Below are positions 1-8,176 of a stretch of 64,000 nt of DNA, one piece after another. A program made the translations under genes and the position numbers. The notes under the pieces were generated by a model. That model did no database searches. It saw only the letters and a program-made list of their open reading frames with translations, and had not been told where the DNA came from. Each line of letters opens with the position of its first letter. Within the stretch, counting starts at the first letter, position 1. Source of the stretch: JAQGMV01 sp963828715 (lineage in GTDB: Bacteria > Pseudomonadota > Gammaproteobacteria > Burkholderiales > SG8-41); contig CAWHFX010000002.1 in assembly GCA_963828715.1 (NCBI GenBank), positions 558,001-622,000 on the forward strand, written 5' to 3'.

Positions 1-212
1 CCGGCGGCAAAGCTCTGGTCGCCCGCGCCGCGCAGGACAACCGCGCGCAGGGTGTCGTCGCGGTCGAGCTCGCGCAAGACCGCGCCGAGACGTGCCCACA
101 TGGCAATGGTGAGCGCGTTCAGCCGCGCCGGGTTGTTGAGCACCACGACGGCGATGCTGTCGCGTCTCGTCGTGAGAATCGGCTCGCTGGAAGCGGTTTC
201 GGGCAAGGGCAC
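1..212 (-). CDS. Enoyl-CoA hydratase/isomerase (crotonase) family protein, N-terminal part only
   Basis: The minus strand reads an open frame from a GTG at 212 to the window edge. It encodes a typical crotonase N-terminus: a beta strand ending in VVVLNNPARLNALT, then a helix, then LRAVVLRGAGDQSFAAG, which corresponds to the CoA-binding and first oxyanion-hole strand of the fold. An in-frame stop lies just upstream of the GTG, so the start must be this GTG or a nearby TTG. It follows tctA by 113 bases on the same strand and may be the last gene of the tricarboxylate transport operon, where a hydratase could process the imported acid after CoA activation. Substrate cannot be told from this fragment. 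Confidence 0.7.
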   Translation of the reverse strand, partial: MPLPETASSEPILTTRRDSIAVVVLNNPARLNALTIAMWARLGAVLRELDRDDTLRAVVLRGAGDQSFAA

Positions 213-325
213 AGAGACTGATGTGACGGCGCTTTATGGCGGCGTCCGGGATGCGGATTTTACCGGGAGGACGGGGCGCGTGTGATGTCCGGGAAACCAC
301 GTCGCCTGCCGCGATTCGGCCGCCA

Positions 326-1840
326 TCACTCCGAAGTGGCATGCCGGCCTCGCCGCGTGCGCACGCTGCGCCAGCCGAGCGAGAGCAGCGGCCAGAACAG
401 CATGAGCAGCGCGAGGGCGGTGATCGTGGCGACCAGCGCGTTCGACCAGAAAATGGCGAAGCTGCCCCTGGAGCCGAGCATCGTCTGCCGGAACGCGTTC
501 TCGGCACGGTCGCCGAGCACGAGGGAGAGCACGAGCGGGGCGAGCGGGTAGCGCAGCTTCTTCAGCACGTAGCCCGCGGCGCCGAATGCGACCATGAACC
601 ACACGTCCAGCATCGCGCTGTGGACGGTGTAGGCGCCGACCGCGCAGAGGGCGATGATCATGGGCGCGATGATCGAGAACGGGATGCGCAGTATCGCCGC
701 GAACAGCGGCACCGTCGTGAGCACGATCACGAGGCCCGCCACGTTCGACAGGTACATGCTCGCGATGAGACCCCACACGAAGTCCTTCTGCTCGACGAAC
801 AGCAGCGGCCCTGGCTGAAGACCCCACACCATGAGTCCGCCGAGCAGCACCGCGGCAGTCGCCGAACCGGGAATGCCGAGCGCGAGCATGGGCAGGAGCG
901 CGCTCGTGCCGGCCGCATGTGCTGCCGTCTCCGGCGCGAGCACGCCCTCGAGTTGCCCGCTGCCGAACTTCTCACCGTCACGGGAAAATCGTTTCGCCGT
1001 GCCATAACCCATGAAGGACGCGGCCGTCGCACCGCCGGGCGTGATTCCCAGCCAGCAGCCGATGATCGAGCTGCGGATGAGGCTCAGCCAGTAACGCGGG
1101 AGTTTTGCCCACGTATCCAGCACGACCCGCGCATTCATGTTGGCCTGCTTGCCGCTGAACGCGAGGCCTTCTTCCATCGTCAGCAGGATCTCGCCCACGC
1201 CGAAGAGGCCGATCACCGCCACCAGGAAATCGACGCCGCGCAGCAGTTCGGACCAGCCGAAGGTCATCCGCAGATCGCCGCTGACGGTGTCCATGCCGAT
1301 CGCCGCCAGGCCGAAGCCGAGCATCATCGAGATGATCGTCTTGAACGGGTGGTCGCCGGTGCCGACGAAGCTGCAGAACGTCAGCAGGTACACGGCGAAG
1401 AATTCCGGCGGGCCGAACTTCAGCGCGAACTTCGCGACCAGCGGGGCGAGGAACGTGATCAGCAGAATGGCGAAGAACGCGCCGAAAAACGAGCCCGTGA
1501 ACGCGGTGGTGAGTGCTTCGCCCGCGCGCCCCTGCTGCGCCAGCGGATAGCCGTCGAACGTGGTCGCAACCGAATGCGATTCGCCGGGGATGTTGAAGAG
1601 AATCGACGTGATCGCGCCCGCGAACAGCGTGCCCCAGTAGATGCAGGACAGCATGATGATGGCGGAGGTCGGCTGCATCGTGAACGTGAGCGGCAGCAGG
1701 ATCGCCACACCGTTCGGACCGCCGAGGCCGGGCAGGACGCCGATCACGATGCCCAGCACCACGCCGATCGCCATCATCCCGATGTTGTACCAGGAGAGCG
1801 CGACCGAGAAACCGTGCAGGAGCGAGCTCAGGTCATCCAT
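326..1840 (-). CDS. tctA: Tripartite tricarboxylate transporter large membrane subunit TctA
   Basis: A 504-residue, very hydrophobic inner-membrane protein with the TctA family signature GLGGPNGVAILLPLTF near residue 38 and repeated glycine-rich re-entrant motifs (a second block, PGGATAASFMGYG, in the middle). About twelve membrane segments are expected. TctA is the translocating subunit of the TTT system, which imports carboxylates delivered by a periplasmic TctC receptor using the ion gradient. It follows tctB and tctC on the same strand, giving the classic tctCBA order. The 184-base gap to tctB is longer than usual for this operon and shows no obvious gene. Confidence 0.95.
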   Translation of the reverse strand: MDDLSSLLHGFSVALSWYNIGMMAIGVVLGIVIGVLPGLGGPNGVAILLPLTFTMQPTSAIIMLSCIYWGTLFAGAITSILFNIPGESHSVATTFDGYPLAQQGRAGEALTTAFTGSFFGAFFAILLITFLAPLVAKFALKFGPPEFFAVYLLTFCSFVGTGDHPFKTIISMMLGFGLAAIGMDTVSGDLRMTFGWSELLRGVDFLVAVIGLFGVGEILLTMEEGLAFSGKQANMNARVVLDTWAKLPRYWLSLIRSSIIGCWLGITPGGATAASFMGYGTAKRFSRDGEKFGSGQLEGVLAPETAAHAAGTSALLPMLALGIPGSATAAVLLGGLMVWGLQPGPLLFVEQKDFVWGLIASMYLSNVAGLVIVLTTVPLFAAILRIPFSIIAPMIIALCAVGAYTVHSAMLDVWFMVAFGAAGYVLKKLRYPLAPLVLSLVLGDRAENAFRQTMLGSRGSFAIFWSNALVATITALALLMLFWPLLSLGWRSVRTRRGRHATSE

Positions 1841-2024
1841 GGCGCGCGACCAAAGGAAAGGAGGTTGAGGAGGAAGGCCTTCCTTAGAACCGCCACGTAT
1901 CGGTGAGCGGGGGCTGCGGAGCAGCGGGGTCCCCGCGAGCGTAGGATTCCCTGGTCAGTCAGTATTTCCATCAAGATGTACGAGGACTCGACCAGAACGT
2001 TTGCCGAAGGCAAGCGCCGCCGCC

Positions 2025-2525
2025 CTAGTAGCCGAAGAGCGCTTCCAGCGGCCCTTTCGGCAGGGGCACGAGGAACTCGATTTCGAACAGCCAGAACAGG
2101 ATCGCAGTGAAGCCGATGCTGATCGCGGCGGTTTTCAGCCAGCTGTAACGGTCCATGACGCGCATGAACACCGCGATGAACACGGCCGAGGCGACGTAAA
2201 TGCCGATAAATTGGATGGCTGCGACGTACACGAGCGTCGGAACGAACACGTAAAGGACCGGCTTCAGCTTCGCATACGTGACGAAAACGGCATTGCGCCG
2301 TTTGCCGCCGAGTAAAACCTGAAACAGCACGGCGACGCTGGCAATGCAGATGATCGCGCCGATCCGAAACGGGAAGTAACCGGACTGCGGACCTTCGCGT
2401 CCCCAACCCGCGCCCAGCTGATAATTGTCGAACATCATGCCGAGGCCGATCGCGAACATGAAGATCGCGACCACGATCTCGACGATGCGCTCAGAGATAC
2501 CGGCGCGCTGCATAGGTTGCATCAC
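2025..2525 (-). CDS. tctB: Tripartite tricarboxylate transporter small membrane subunit TctB
   Basis: A 166-residue protein with four predicted membrane segments (about residues 14-32, 52-70, 87-117 and 132-152), the size and topology of TctB. After the first helix, REGPQSGYFPFRIG matches the usual TctB loop. It sits 57 bases downstream of a TctC receptor gene and upstream of tctA, so the three encode one transporter. Methionines at residues 1, 2 and 5 could all serve as start; the longest is given. Confidence 0.9.
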   Translation of the reverse strand: MMQPMQRAGISERIVEIVVAIFMFAIGLGMMFDNYQLGAGWGREGPQSGYFPFRIGAIICIASVAVLFQVLLGGKRRNAVFVTYAKLKPVLYVFVPTLVYVAAIQFIGIYVASAVFIAVFMRVMDRYSWLKTAAISIGFTAILFWLFEIEFLVPLPKGPLEALFGY

Positions 2526-2582
2526 ATCCGGAACAGGTCGAGCTGTTCAGCGAGAGACGGACGCGCCGGTCCGGCTGCATGC

Positions 2583-3593
2583 CTACTTCGCGAAACCGGC
2601 CTCCTTCATGAGCGCCCGGTGGTATGCATCGTCCTTTTCCAGGAACTTCGTGAAATCGGCTCCCGTGAGGAAGTCTTCCTTCAGCGCGTTGCGTTCCACG
2701 TACTCCTTCCACTCCGGCGTGCCGACGACCTTTTTCATCAGATCGGTATAGAACGCCGACTGCTCCTTTGTCGTTCCCGGCGGCAGGAAGAATGCGCGCA
2801 GCATCTGATACTCGACTTTCACGCCTTCGCTCGCGCACGTCGGGATGTCCGCCCACGATTGATCGGCCGTGATCTTCGTTTTGTACACCATGCGCTGAGC
2901 CGAAAACACGCAGAGCGCGCGCACCTGTCCCGCCCGCCACTGGGCGATGTTCTCGCTCGGATTGTTCACGTTCGAATCGATGTGTTTCCCGACGAGCTGC
3001 GTGGCGGCTTCGCCGCCGCTCTTGTACGGAATGTAGGTGAACTTCGCACCGTAAACCTTCTCCAGTGCGAACGTGATGAGATGATCTTCGCGCTTGGAGC
3101 CGGTGCCGCCCATCTTGAACGTGTCCGGCGGCGCTGCTTTCACCGCATCCAGAAACTGCTTCGCGGTTTTATAGGGCGTTTCGGCGTTCACCCATAGCAG
3201 GAACTCGTCGAGGGCAACCATCGCGACCGGATTGAGCTTCCGCCAGTCGAAGGGCAGGTTCGTGGACGCCGGCAACGTATAGATCAACGAGAATGCGACC
3301 ATGATCTTGTGAGCGTTGCCTTTGGAATCGAGCGTGTCCATGGCGCCCTCCGCTCCGCTCGCGCCGCCCTTGATCTGTATGATCATCGGCTGCTTCATGA
3401 GCTGGTGCTTGGAGACGATGCTGCTGATGAGGCGCGCCATCTGATCGGACGCGCCGCCGGCGCCCGCCGGGACGATCATCTCGACCGGTTTGCTCGGTTC
3501 CCATGCGGCGCCATGCGCCGCTCCTGAACACGCCAGCAAGCCCGCAGCCGCGAGCGCGGCGAATGCACGGGCGTCAGAAGCCTTGCGAGTCAT
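2583..3593 (-). CDS. tctC: Bug/TctC-family periplasmic substrate-binding receptor
   Basis: A 336-residue secreted receptor. A hydrophobic N-terminal signal ends around residues 22-29. LLACSGAAHG could be cut by signal peptidase I or, at the cysteine, by lipoprotein signal peptidase. The mature part starts with the Bug-family pattern PVEMIVPAGAGGASDQMARL and continues with IQIKGGASGAEGAMDTL and YIPYKSGGEAATQLVGKHI. Bug receptors bind carboxylates or related small molecules and deliver them to TctA/TctB. Here the receptor lies directly upstream of tctB and tctA and 37 bases downstream of an aminotransferase gene, so the ligand may be linked to glyoxylate or amino-acid metabolism, but that is inference. 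Confidence 0.92.
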   Translation of the reverse strand: MTRKASDARAFAALAAAGLLACSGAAHGAAWEPSKPVEMIVPAGAGGASDQMARLISSIVSKHQLMKQPMIIQIKGGASGAEGAMDTLDSKGNAHKIMVAFSLIYTLPASTNLPFDWRKLNPVAMVALDEFLLWVNAETPYKTAKQFLDAVKAAPPDTFKMGGTGSKREDHLITFALEKVYGAKFTYIPYKSGGEAATQLVGKHIDSNVNNPSENIAQWRAGQVRALCVFSAQRMVYKTKITADQSWADIPTCASEGVKVEYQMLRAFFLPPGTTKEQSAFYTDLMKKVVGTPEWKEYVERNALKEDFLTGADFTKFLEKDDAYHRALMKEAGFAK

Positions 3594-3630
3594 TCCTCAT
3601 CTCCTCCGGTTTTGCTGAGTCGGTTCTTAT

Positions 3631-4839
3631 TCAGGCAGCATCGCGCCGCGCCGATGCCTGAGCCGACGCTGCCATTTCGGTGAGGTAGCTCATCGCCGCG
3701 GCGACGCCGCCCTTCTTATGGGGCACGCCTGCGATCTCGATCCCCATTTCGACGCCGGCCAACGTACCGAGCAGCGTCAGATCGTTGAAGTCGCCGAGAT
3801 GGCCGATGCGAAAGACCTTGTCGGTCACCTTGCCGAGCCCGCTGCCCAACGACATATTGAAGTGGTCGAGCACCGCTTTACGGAAGGCGATCTCGCTGTG
3901 GCCGGGCGGCATGAGCACCGCCGTCAGCGAGCTCGAGTATTCGGCCGGATTCAGGCACAGGATCTCGAGCCCCCAGGCGCGCACGGCGCGTCGCGTCGCT
4001 TCGGCATGCCGGTCGTGGCGCGCGAAGACGTTCGCGAGTCCTTCTTCCTCGATCAGCATGTGCAGCGACTCGCGCAGGCCGTAGAGCAGGTTCGTCGCCG
4101 GCGTATACGGGAAAAAACCGTTCTTGTTGGGCCCGAGCATTTCTTCCCACGACCAGTACGAGCGTGGCAGCTTCGCCTGATTCGACACAGAGAGGGCCTT
4201 GGGCGAGAGTGCGTTGAACGACAGCCCCGGCGGGAGCATGAGTCCTTTCTGCGAACCACCTACGGTGACGTCGACCCCCCACTCTTCGTGCCGGTAATCG
4301 ATCGAGGCAAGAGAAGAGATCGTATCCACCATGAATAACGCAGGATGGCGCGCGCGATCGACCGCATTGCGCACGTCCGCCACACGCGTGACCGCGCCCG
4401 TGGATGTTTCATTGTGGACGACGCAGACCGCCTTTATTTCGTGCGCACGGTCTTCGGCGAGTCGCGCTTCGATCGCGCTCGCATCGGCGCCATGGCGCCA
4501 GTCACCCGTGATGAACTCAGGCTGGAGTTGAAGGCGTCGGGCCATGGTCTGCCATAGGGTGGCGAAGTGGCCGGTTTCATACATCAGCACCCGGTCTCCC
4601 GGGCTGAGCGTATTCACGAGCGCTGCTTCCCACGCACCGGTCCCCGACGCTGGAAAGATGACGACAGGTGATTGCGTTTTGAATACCTGCTTCAAACCGG
4701 CCAGCACTTCCTCCCCGAGGCGCTGAAATTCGGGGCCGCGGTGGTCGATGGTCGCGCGGTCGATGGCGCGCAGCACGCGTTCAGGGACGTTGGTCGGGCC
4801 GGGGATTTGCAGAAAATGACGGCCGCTCGCGTAAGTCAT
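3631..4839 (-). CDS. Class V PLP aminotransferase, serine/alanine-glyoxylate aminotransferase type
   Basis: A 402-residue class V aminotransferase. FLQIPGPTNVPERVL at the N-terminus is characteristic of serine-glyoxylate and alanine-glyoxylate aminotransferases. FPASGTGAWEAALVN builds the phosphate-binding site, FMVDTISSLASID contains the PLP-binding Asp, and GGSQKGLMLPPGL contains the Schiff-base lysine. These enzymes move an amino group from serine or alanine to glyoxylate in the cytoplasm. It is the first gene of the minus-strand operon leading into tctC-tctB-tctA, with a GGAG-type ribosome site just before the start. Which amino donor it prefers cannot be read from sequence alone. Confidence 0.88.
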   Translation of the reverse strand: MTYASGRHFLQIPGPTNVPERVLRAIDRATIDHRGPEFQRLGEEVLAGLKQVFKTQSPVVIFPASGTGAWEAALVNTLSPGDRVLMYETGHFATLWQTMARRLQLQPEFITGDWRHGADASAIEARLAEDRAHEIKAVCVVHNETSTGAVTRVADVRNAVDRARHPALFMVDTISSLASIDYRHEEWGVDVTVGGSQKGLMLPPGLSFNALSPKALSVSNQAKLPRSYWSWEEMLGPNKNGFFPYTPATNLLYGLRESLHMLIEEEGLANVFARHDRHAEATRRAVRAWGLEILCLNPAEYSSSLTAVLMPPGHSEIAFRKAVLDHFNMSLGSGLGKVTDKVFRIGHLGDFNDLTLLGTLAGVEMGIEIAGVPHKKGGVAAAMSYLTEMAASAQASARRDAA

Positions 4840-5001
4840 GGGCGCTCCTCCAGTCGGCTTATTATAGGGGCTCGTGGCTGGCGGCTCGTGAGTCGTGGTA
4901 GACCGCAGCGCGACGACGGGTGGGCCGGTCGTGCCGAGGAACGCGAGTGTCTCGAAGCATGACCGCGTTCCGGCTGGGCAGTGGTCGGGGAGAAATAGAA
5001 G

Positions 5002-5119
5002 GTGACGAGTGACGAGTGACGGGTGACGGGTGACGAGTGACGAGGCGACGAGTGACGGGTGACGAGTGACAGGTGACGAGCGACGGGTGACGAGTGACGA
5101 GCGAAGGTGACGAGCGACG
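5002..5119. repeat. Heptanucleotide tandem repeat tract (unit TGACGRG)
   Basis: About sixteen imperfect head-to-tail copies of TGACGAG or TGACGGG fill this stretch, with some units altered to CGACGAG, TGACAGG or a shortened copy. It lies in the 331-base gap between the divergent aminotransferase and oxidoreductase genes. Seven is not a multiple that preserves reading, and no gene uses it. It looks like a slippage-prone minisatellite; its copy number could vary between strains. Confidence 0.9.
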
Positions 5120-5127
5120 AAAACCTG

Positions 5128-5155
5128 CCCTCGCCCCAGACAGGGGAGAGGGATA
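5128..5155. repeat. Short imperfect palindrome next to the heptamer tract
   Basis: The bases CCCTCGCCCC, a short loop, then GGGGAGAGGG form a GC-rich stem-loop about 20-30 bases upstream of the next start codon. GAGAGGG/CCCTC palindromes of this kind are common dispersed intergenic repeats in betaproteobacteria. With no T-run after it and coding sequence immediately downstream, I call it a repeat rather than a terminator. Confidence 0.55.
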
Positions 5156-5170
5156 GGGTGAGGGGGAACG

Positions 5171-8167
5171 ATGACTACTACACACGCCGCATCGCCAAGT
5201 GATTCCGCGCTGGCGGCAAGACTCCGCCGCGACGTTCAAGGCGACGTCCTGTTCGACGCCGCCGCGCGCGGGCGCTATGCGACGGACGCTTCGATCTACC
5301 AGATCGAGCCGATCGGCGTCGTTGTTCCGCGCACCGAAGCGGACGCGACGATTGCACTGCAGATCGCCGTCGATGCGGGCGTGCCGGTGCTGCCGCGCGG
5401 TGCGGGGAGCTCTCAGTGCGGCCAGACCGTTGGCGCCGCGCTCGTGATCGACGTGAGCAAGCATCTCGATCAGGTCATCCATTTCGACAAGGACGCACAG
5501 ATCATTACCGTGCAGCCGGGCATGGTGCTCGATCGACTGAATGCCTATCTCAGACCGCACGGTCTCTGGTATCCCGTCGACGTGTCCACGAGCGCGCAGG
5601 CGACGATCGGCGGCATGACCGGCAACAACTCGTGCGGCTCGCGCTCGATTCACTACGGCAACATGGTGCACAACGTGCAGTCGGTGGAAGCCGTGCTGCC
5701 GGATGGCGAGGCATACGAATTCGGCCCGGTTCCGGACGACCTCGATGAGCTGCAGGGTCCACTCGGGTATCAGACGCTGGTGCGACGCGTCCGTTCGATT
5801 GCCGCACGCGAAGCCGAGGAGATCGAGCACCGCTATCCGAAGTTATTGAGGCGCGTCGGCGGCTACAACCTGGATCTGATGCTCCCCTCACTTCGCGGGC
5901 GCCGGGACGGTTCAAGAGAGCGCGCGCAAGTTTCCCGCTGTTGGTGAGCGCCGAGGCCCGAGCCTTCAAGGACGAGCGGCGCGATAAACATGGCGCATCT
6001 GCTCGTCGGCTCGGAGGGCACGCTCGCCTACTCTCGCCGCATCAGCCTGAAGCTCTCTCCGCTGCCGAAGCACAAAACGCTCGGGGTCTGTCACTTTCCA
6101 TCTTTCCGCCAGGCCATGGAGGCGCCGCAACATATCGTGAAACTCGGTCCGGCGGCGGTGGAACTCGTGGACAGCACGATGATCCAGCTCGCTCGCGAGA
6201 ATCCGGCGTTCCGTGAGATCGTCGCGCAGTTCATACGCGGTCATCCGGACGCCATTCTGCTGGTCGAATTCGCCGGCGACGATCGCGACGAGCAGCACCG
6301 CCGGCTGGCCGATCTCACGCAGTTGATGGGCGACCTTGGCTTACCCGGCAGTGTGGTCGAGATCACCGACGCGAATCTGCAGCGCGACGTCTGGGAAGTG
6401 CGCAAAGCAGGCCTGAACATCATGATGTCGATGAAAGGCGACGGTAAGCCCGTCTCGTTCATCGAGGACTGCGCGGTACCACTCGAGCATCTAGCCGAAT
6501 ATACCGGGCGCCTCACCGAGGTGTTCCACAAGCACGGCACGCGCGGCACGTGGTATGCGCACGCCTCCGTCGGCTGTCTGCACGTGCGGCCGATTCTGGA
6601 CATGCGCGCGGACGGCGCCGTGAAGATGCGTGCGATCGCCGAAGAGGCGGCTCAGCTCGTCAAGGAGTACAAGGGCGCTTACTCGGGCGAGCACGGCGAC
6701 GGTCTCGTCCGCTCCGAGTGGATCGAGCCGTTCTTCGGGCCGAAGTTGACGCGGGCGTTCGAGGAGATCAAGGCCGCTTGCGATCCCAAGAACCTGATGA
6801 ATCCCGGCAAGATCGTGCGTCCTTCGAAGCAGGACGACCGGTCGCTGTTCCGGTACAGGCCCGGTTACGTCACGCAGAAGATCGCGACCGTTCTCGACTG
6901 GAGCGAGGCGGGCGGCTTCGACAAGGCTGTCGAGATGTGCAACAACAACGGCCACTGCCGCAAGTTCGACGCAGGCACGATGTGCCCGTCGTATCGGGCG
7001 ACGCGCGACGAGCAGCATTTGACGCGCGGCCGGGCCAACACGCTGCGGCTCGCGATCTCCGGCCAGCTCGGGCCCGAGGCTTTCACATCGGACGCCGTGG
7101 CCGAAGCGCTGGACCTGTGCGTGTCGTGCAAAGGCTGCAAGCGCGAATGCCCGACCGGCGTGGACATGGCCAAAATGAAGGTGGAGTTTCTCTACCACTA
7201 TCGCAAGCGCGTCGGTTTCTCGCTCAAGGATCGCCTGATCGCCTATCTGCCACGCTACGCGCCGTGGGCATCGCGCCTGGCACCGCTTACGAATCTGGGC
7301 GCGGCACTCACGAAGACCACGCTCGGTTTTGCGCCACAGCGTTCGCTTCCGCAATGGCGCTGGAATGCATTCAGGAATCCGCGCCCCCGCACCGGGCCGG
7401 GCTCGAGCGAACAGCATTCCGGTTCATCGAAAGAAGTCGTCCTTTTCATCGACACGTTCAATCGCTACTTCGAGCCGGAAAATGCCCACGCCGCGCTCGC
7501 AGTTCTCGAAGCGGCGGGTTACACGGTGCATATGCCGCAGCCGTCCGACGGTACGCGCCCGCTCTGCTGTGGCCGAACGTTCCTGGCGGCGGGGCTCGTG
7601 CCGGAAGCGAAGCGCGAAGCGCAGCGCGTGCTCGACGTGCTGAAGCCGTACGTCGATCGCGGCGTGCGCGTGGTGGGCCTGGAGCCGTCCTGTCTCCTCG
7701 GCATGCGCGACGAGTTCGTTTCGATGCACCCCGACGGCGAAATGGCGGAGCTCGCGCTGAACGCATTCCTGTTCGAAGAGTTCATCGCGGATGAAGCCGC
7801 GGCCGGACGCTTCACGGCGCGGTTCAAGACACTGCCGCAGCGCGAGGTGCTGTTGCACGGCCATTGTCACCAGAAAGCGTTTGCGGCCATGCCCGCCGTC
7901 GAGCGGGTGCTCCGGCTGGTGCCGGGCCTTACGGTGCGTACCATCGAATCGAGCTGTTGCGGCATGGCCGGAAGCTTCGGCTACGAGGCGAAACATCACG
8001 CGGTGTCGATGCGCATGGGCGAGCTCTCGCTACTGCCGCGCATTCGTGACAGCGCGGCCGATACACTCATCGTCGCCGATGGCACGAGTTGCCGTCATCA
8101 GATCCGCGACGGCGCCGCGCGCGAGGCGATGCACGTCGCGCGGGTTCTGCACGCCGCATTGACATAG
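5171..8167 (+). pseudogene. FAD-linked oxidase / 4Fe-4S oxidoreductase (D-lactate or 2-hydroxyacid dehydrogenase type), interrupted by an in-frame TGA
   Basis: Both halves lie in the same frame and together span about 1,000 codons, the usual length of the single-chain FAD plus iron-sulphur family. The first half carries the PCMH-type FAD domain (LPRGAGSSQCGQTVG, TIGGMTGNNSCGSRSIHYG). The second half resumes at MAHLLVGSEGTLAYSRRI, then has the FAD-linked oxidase C-terminal domain (YSGEHGDGLVRSEW), 4Fe-4S ligands in CNNNGHCRKF and CVSCKGCKRECPTG, and two CCG cysteine modules (LCCGRTF, SSCCGMAGSFG). About 30 codons of unrelated sequence, including TGA at 5945-5947, separate them. The ATG at 5990 might give a fragment lacking the FAD site. 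A real nonsense change, a small insertion or a read error are all possible. Confidence 0.8.
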
Positions 8168-8176
8168 CGAAACCGG

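Noticed and set aside
236..1906. Open frame of about 550 codons on the plus strand
   Set aside because: It is antisense to tctA and made of low-complexity Arg/Glu/His sequence typical of a shadow frame.
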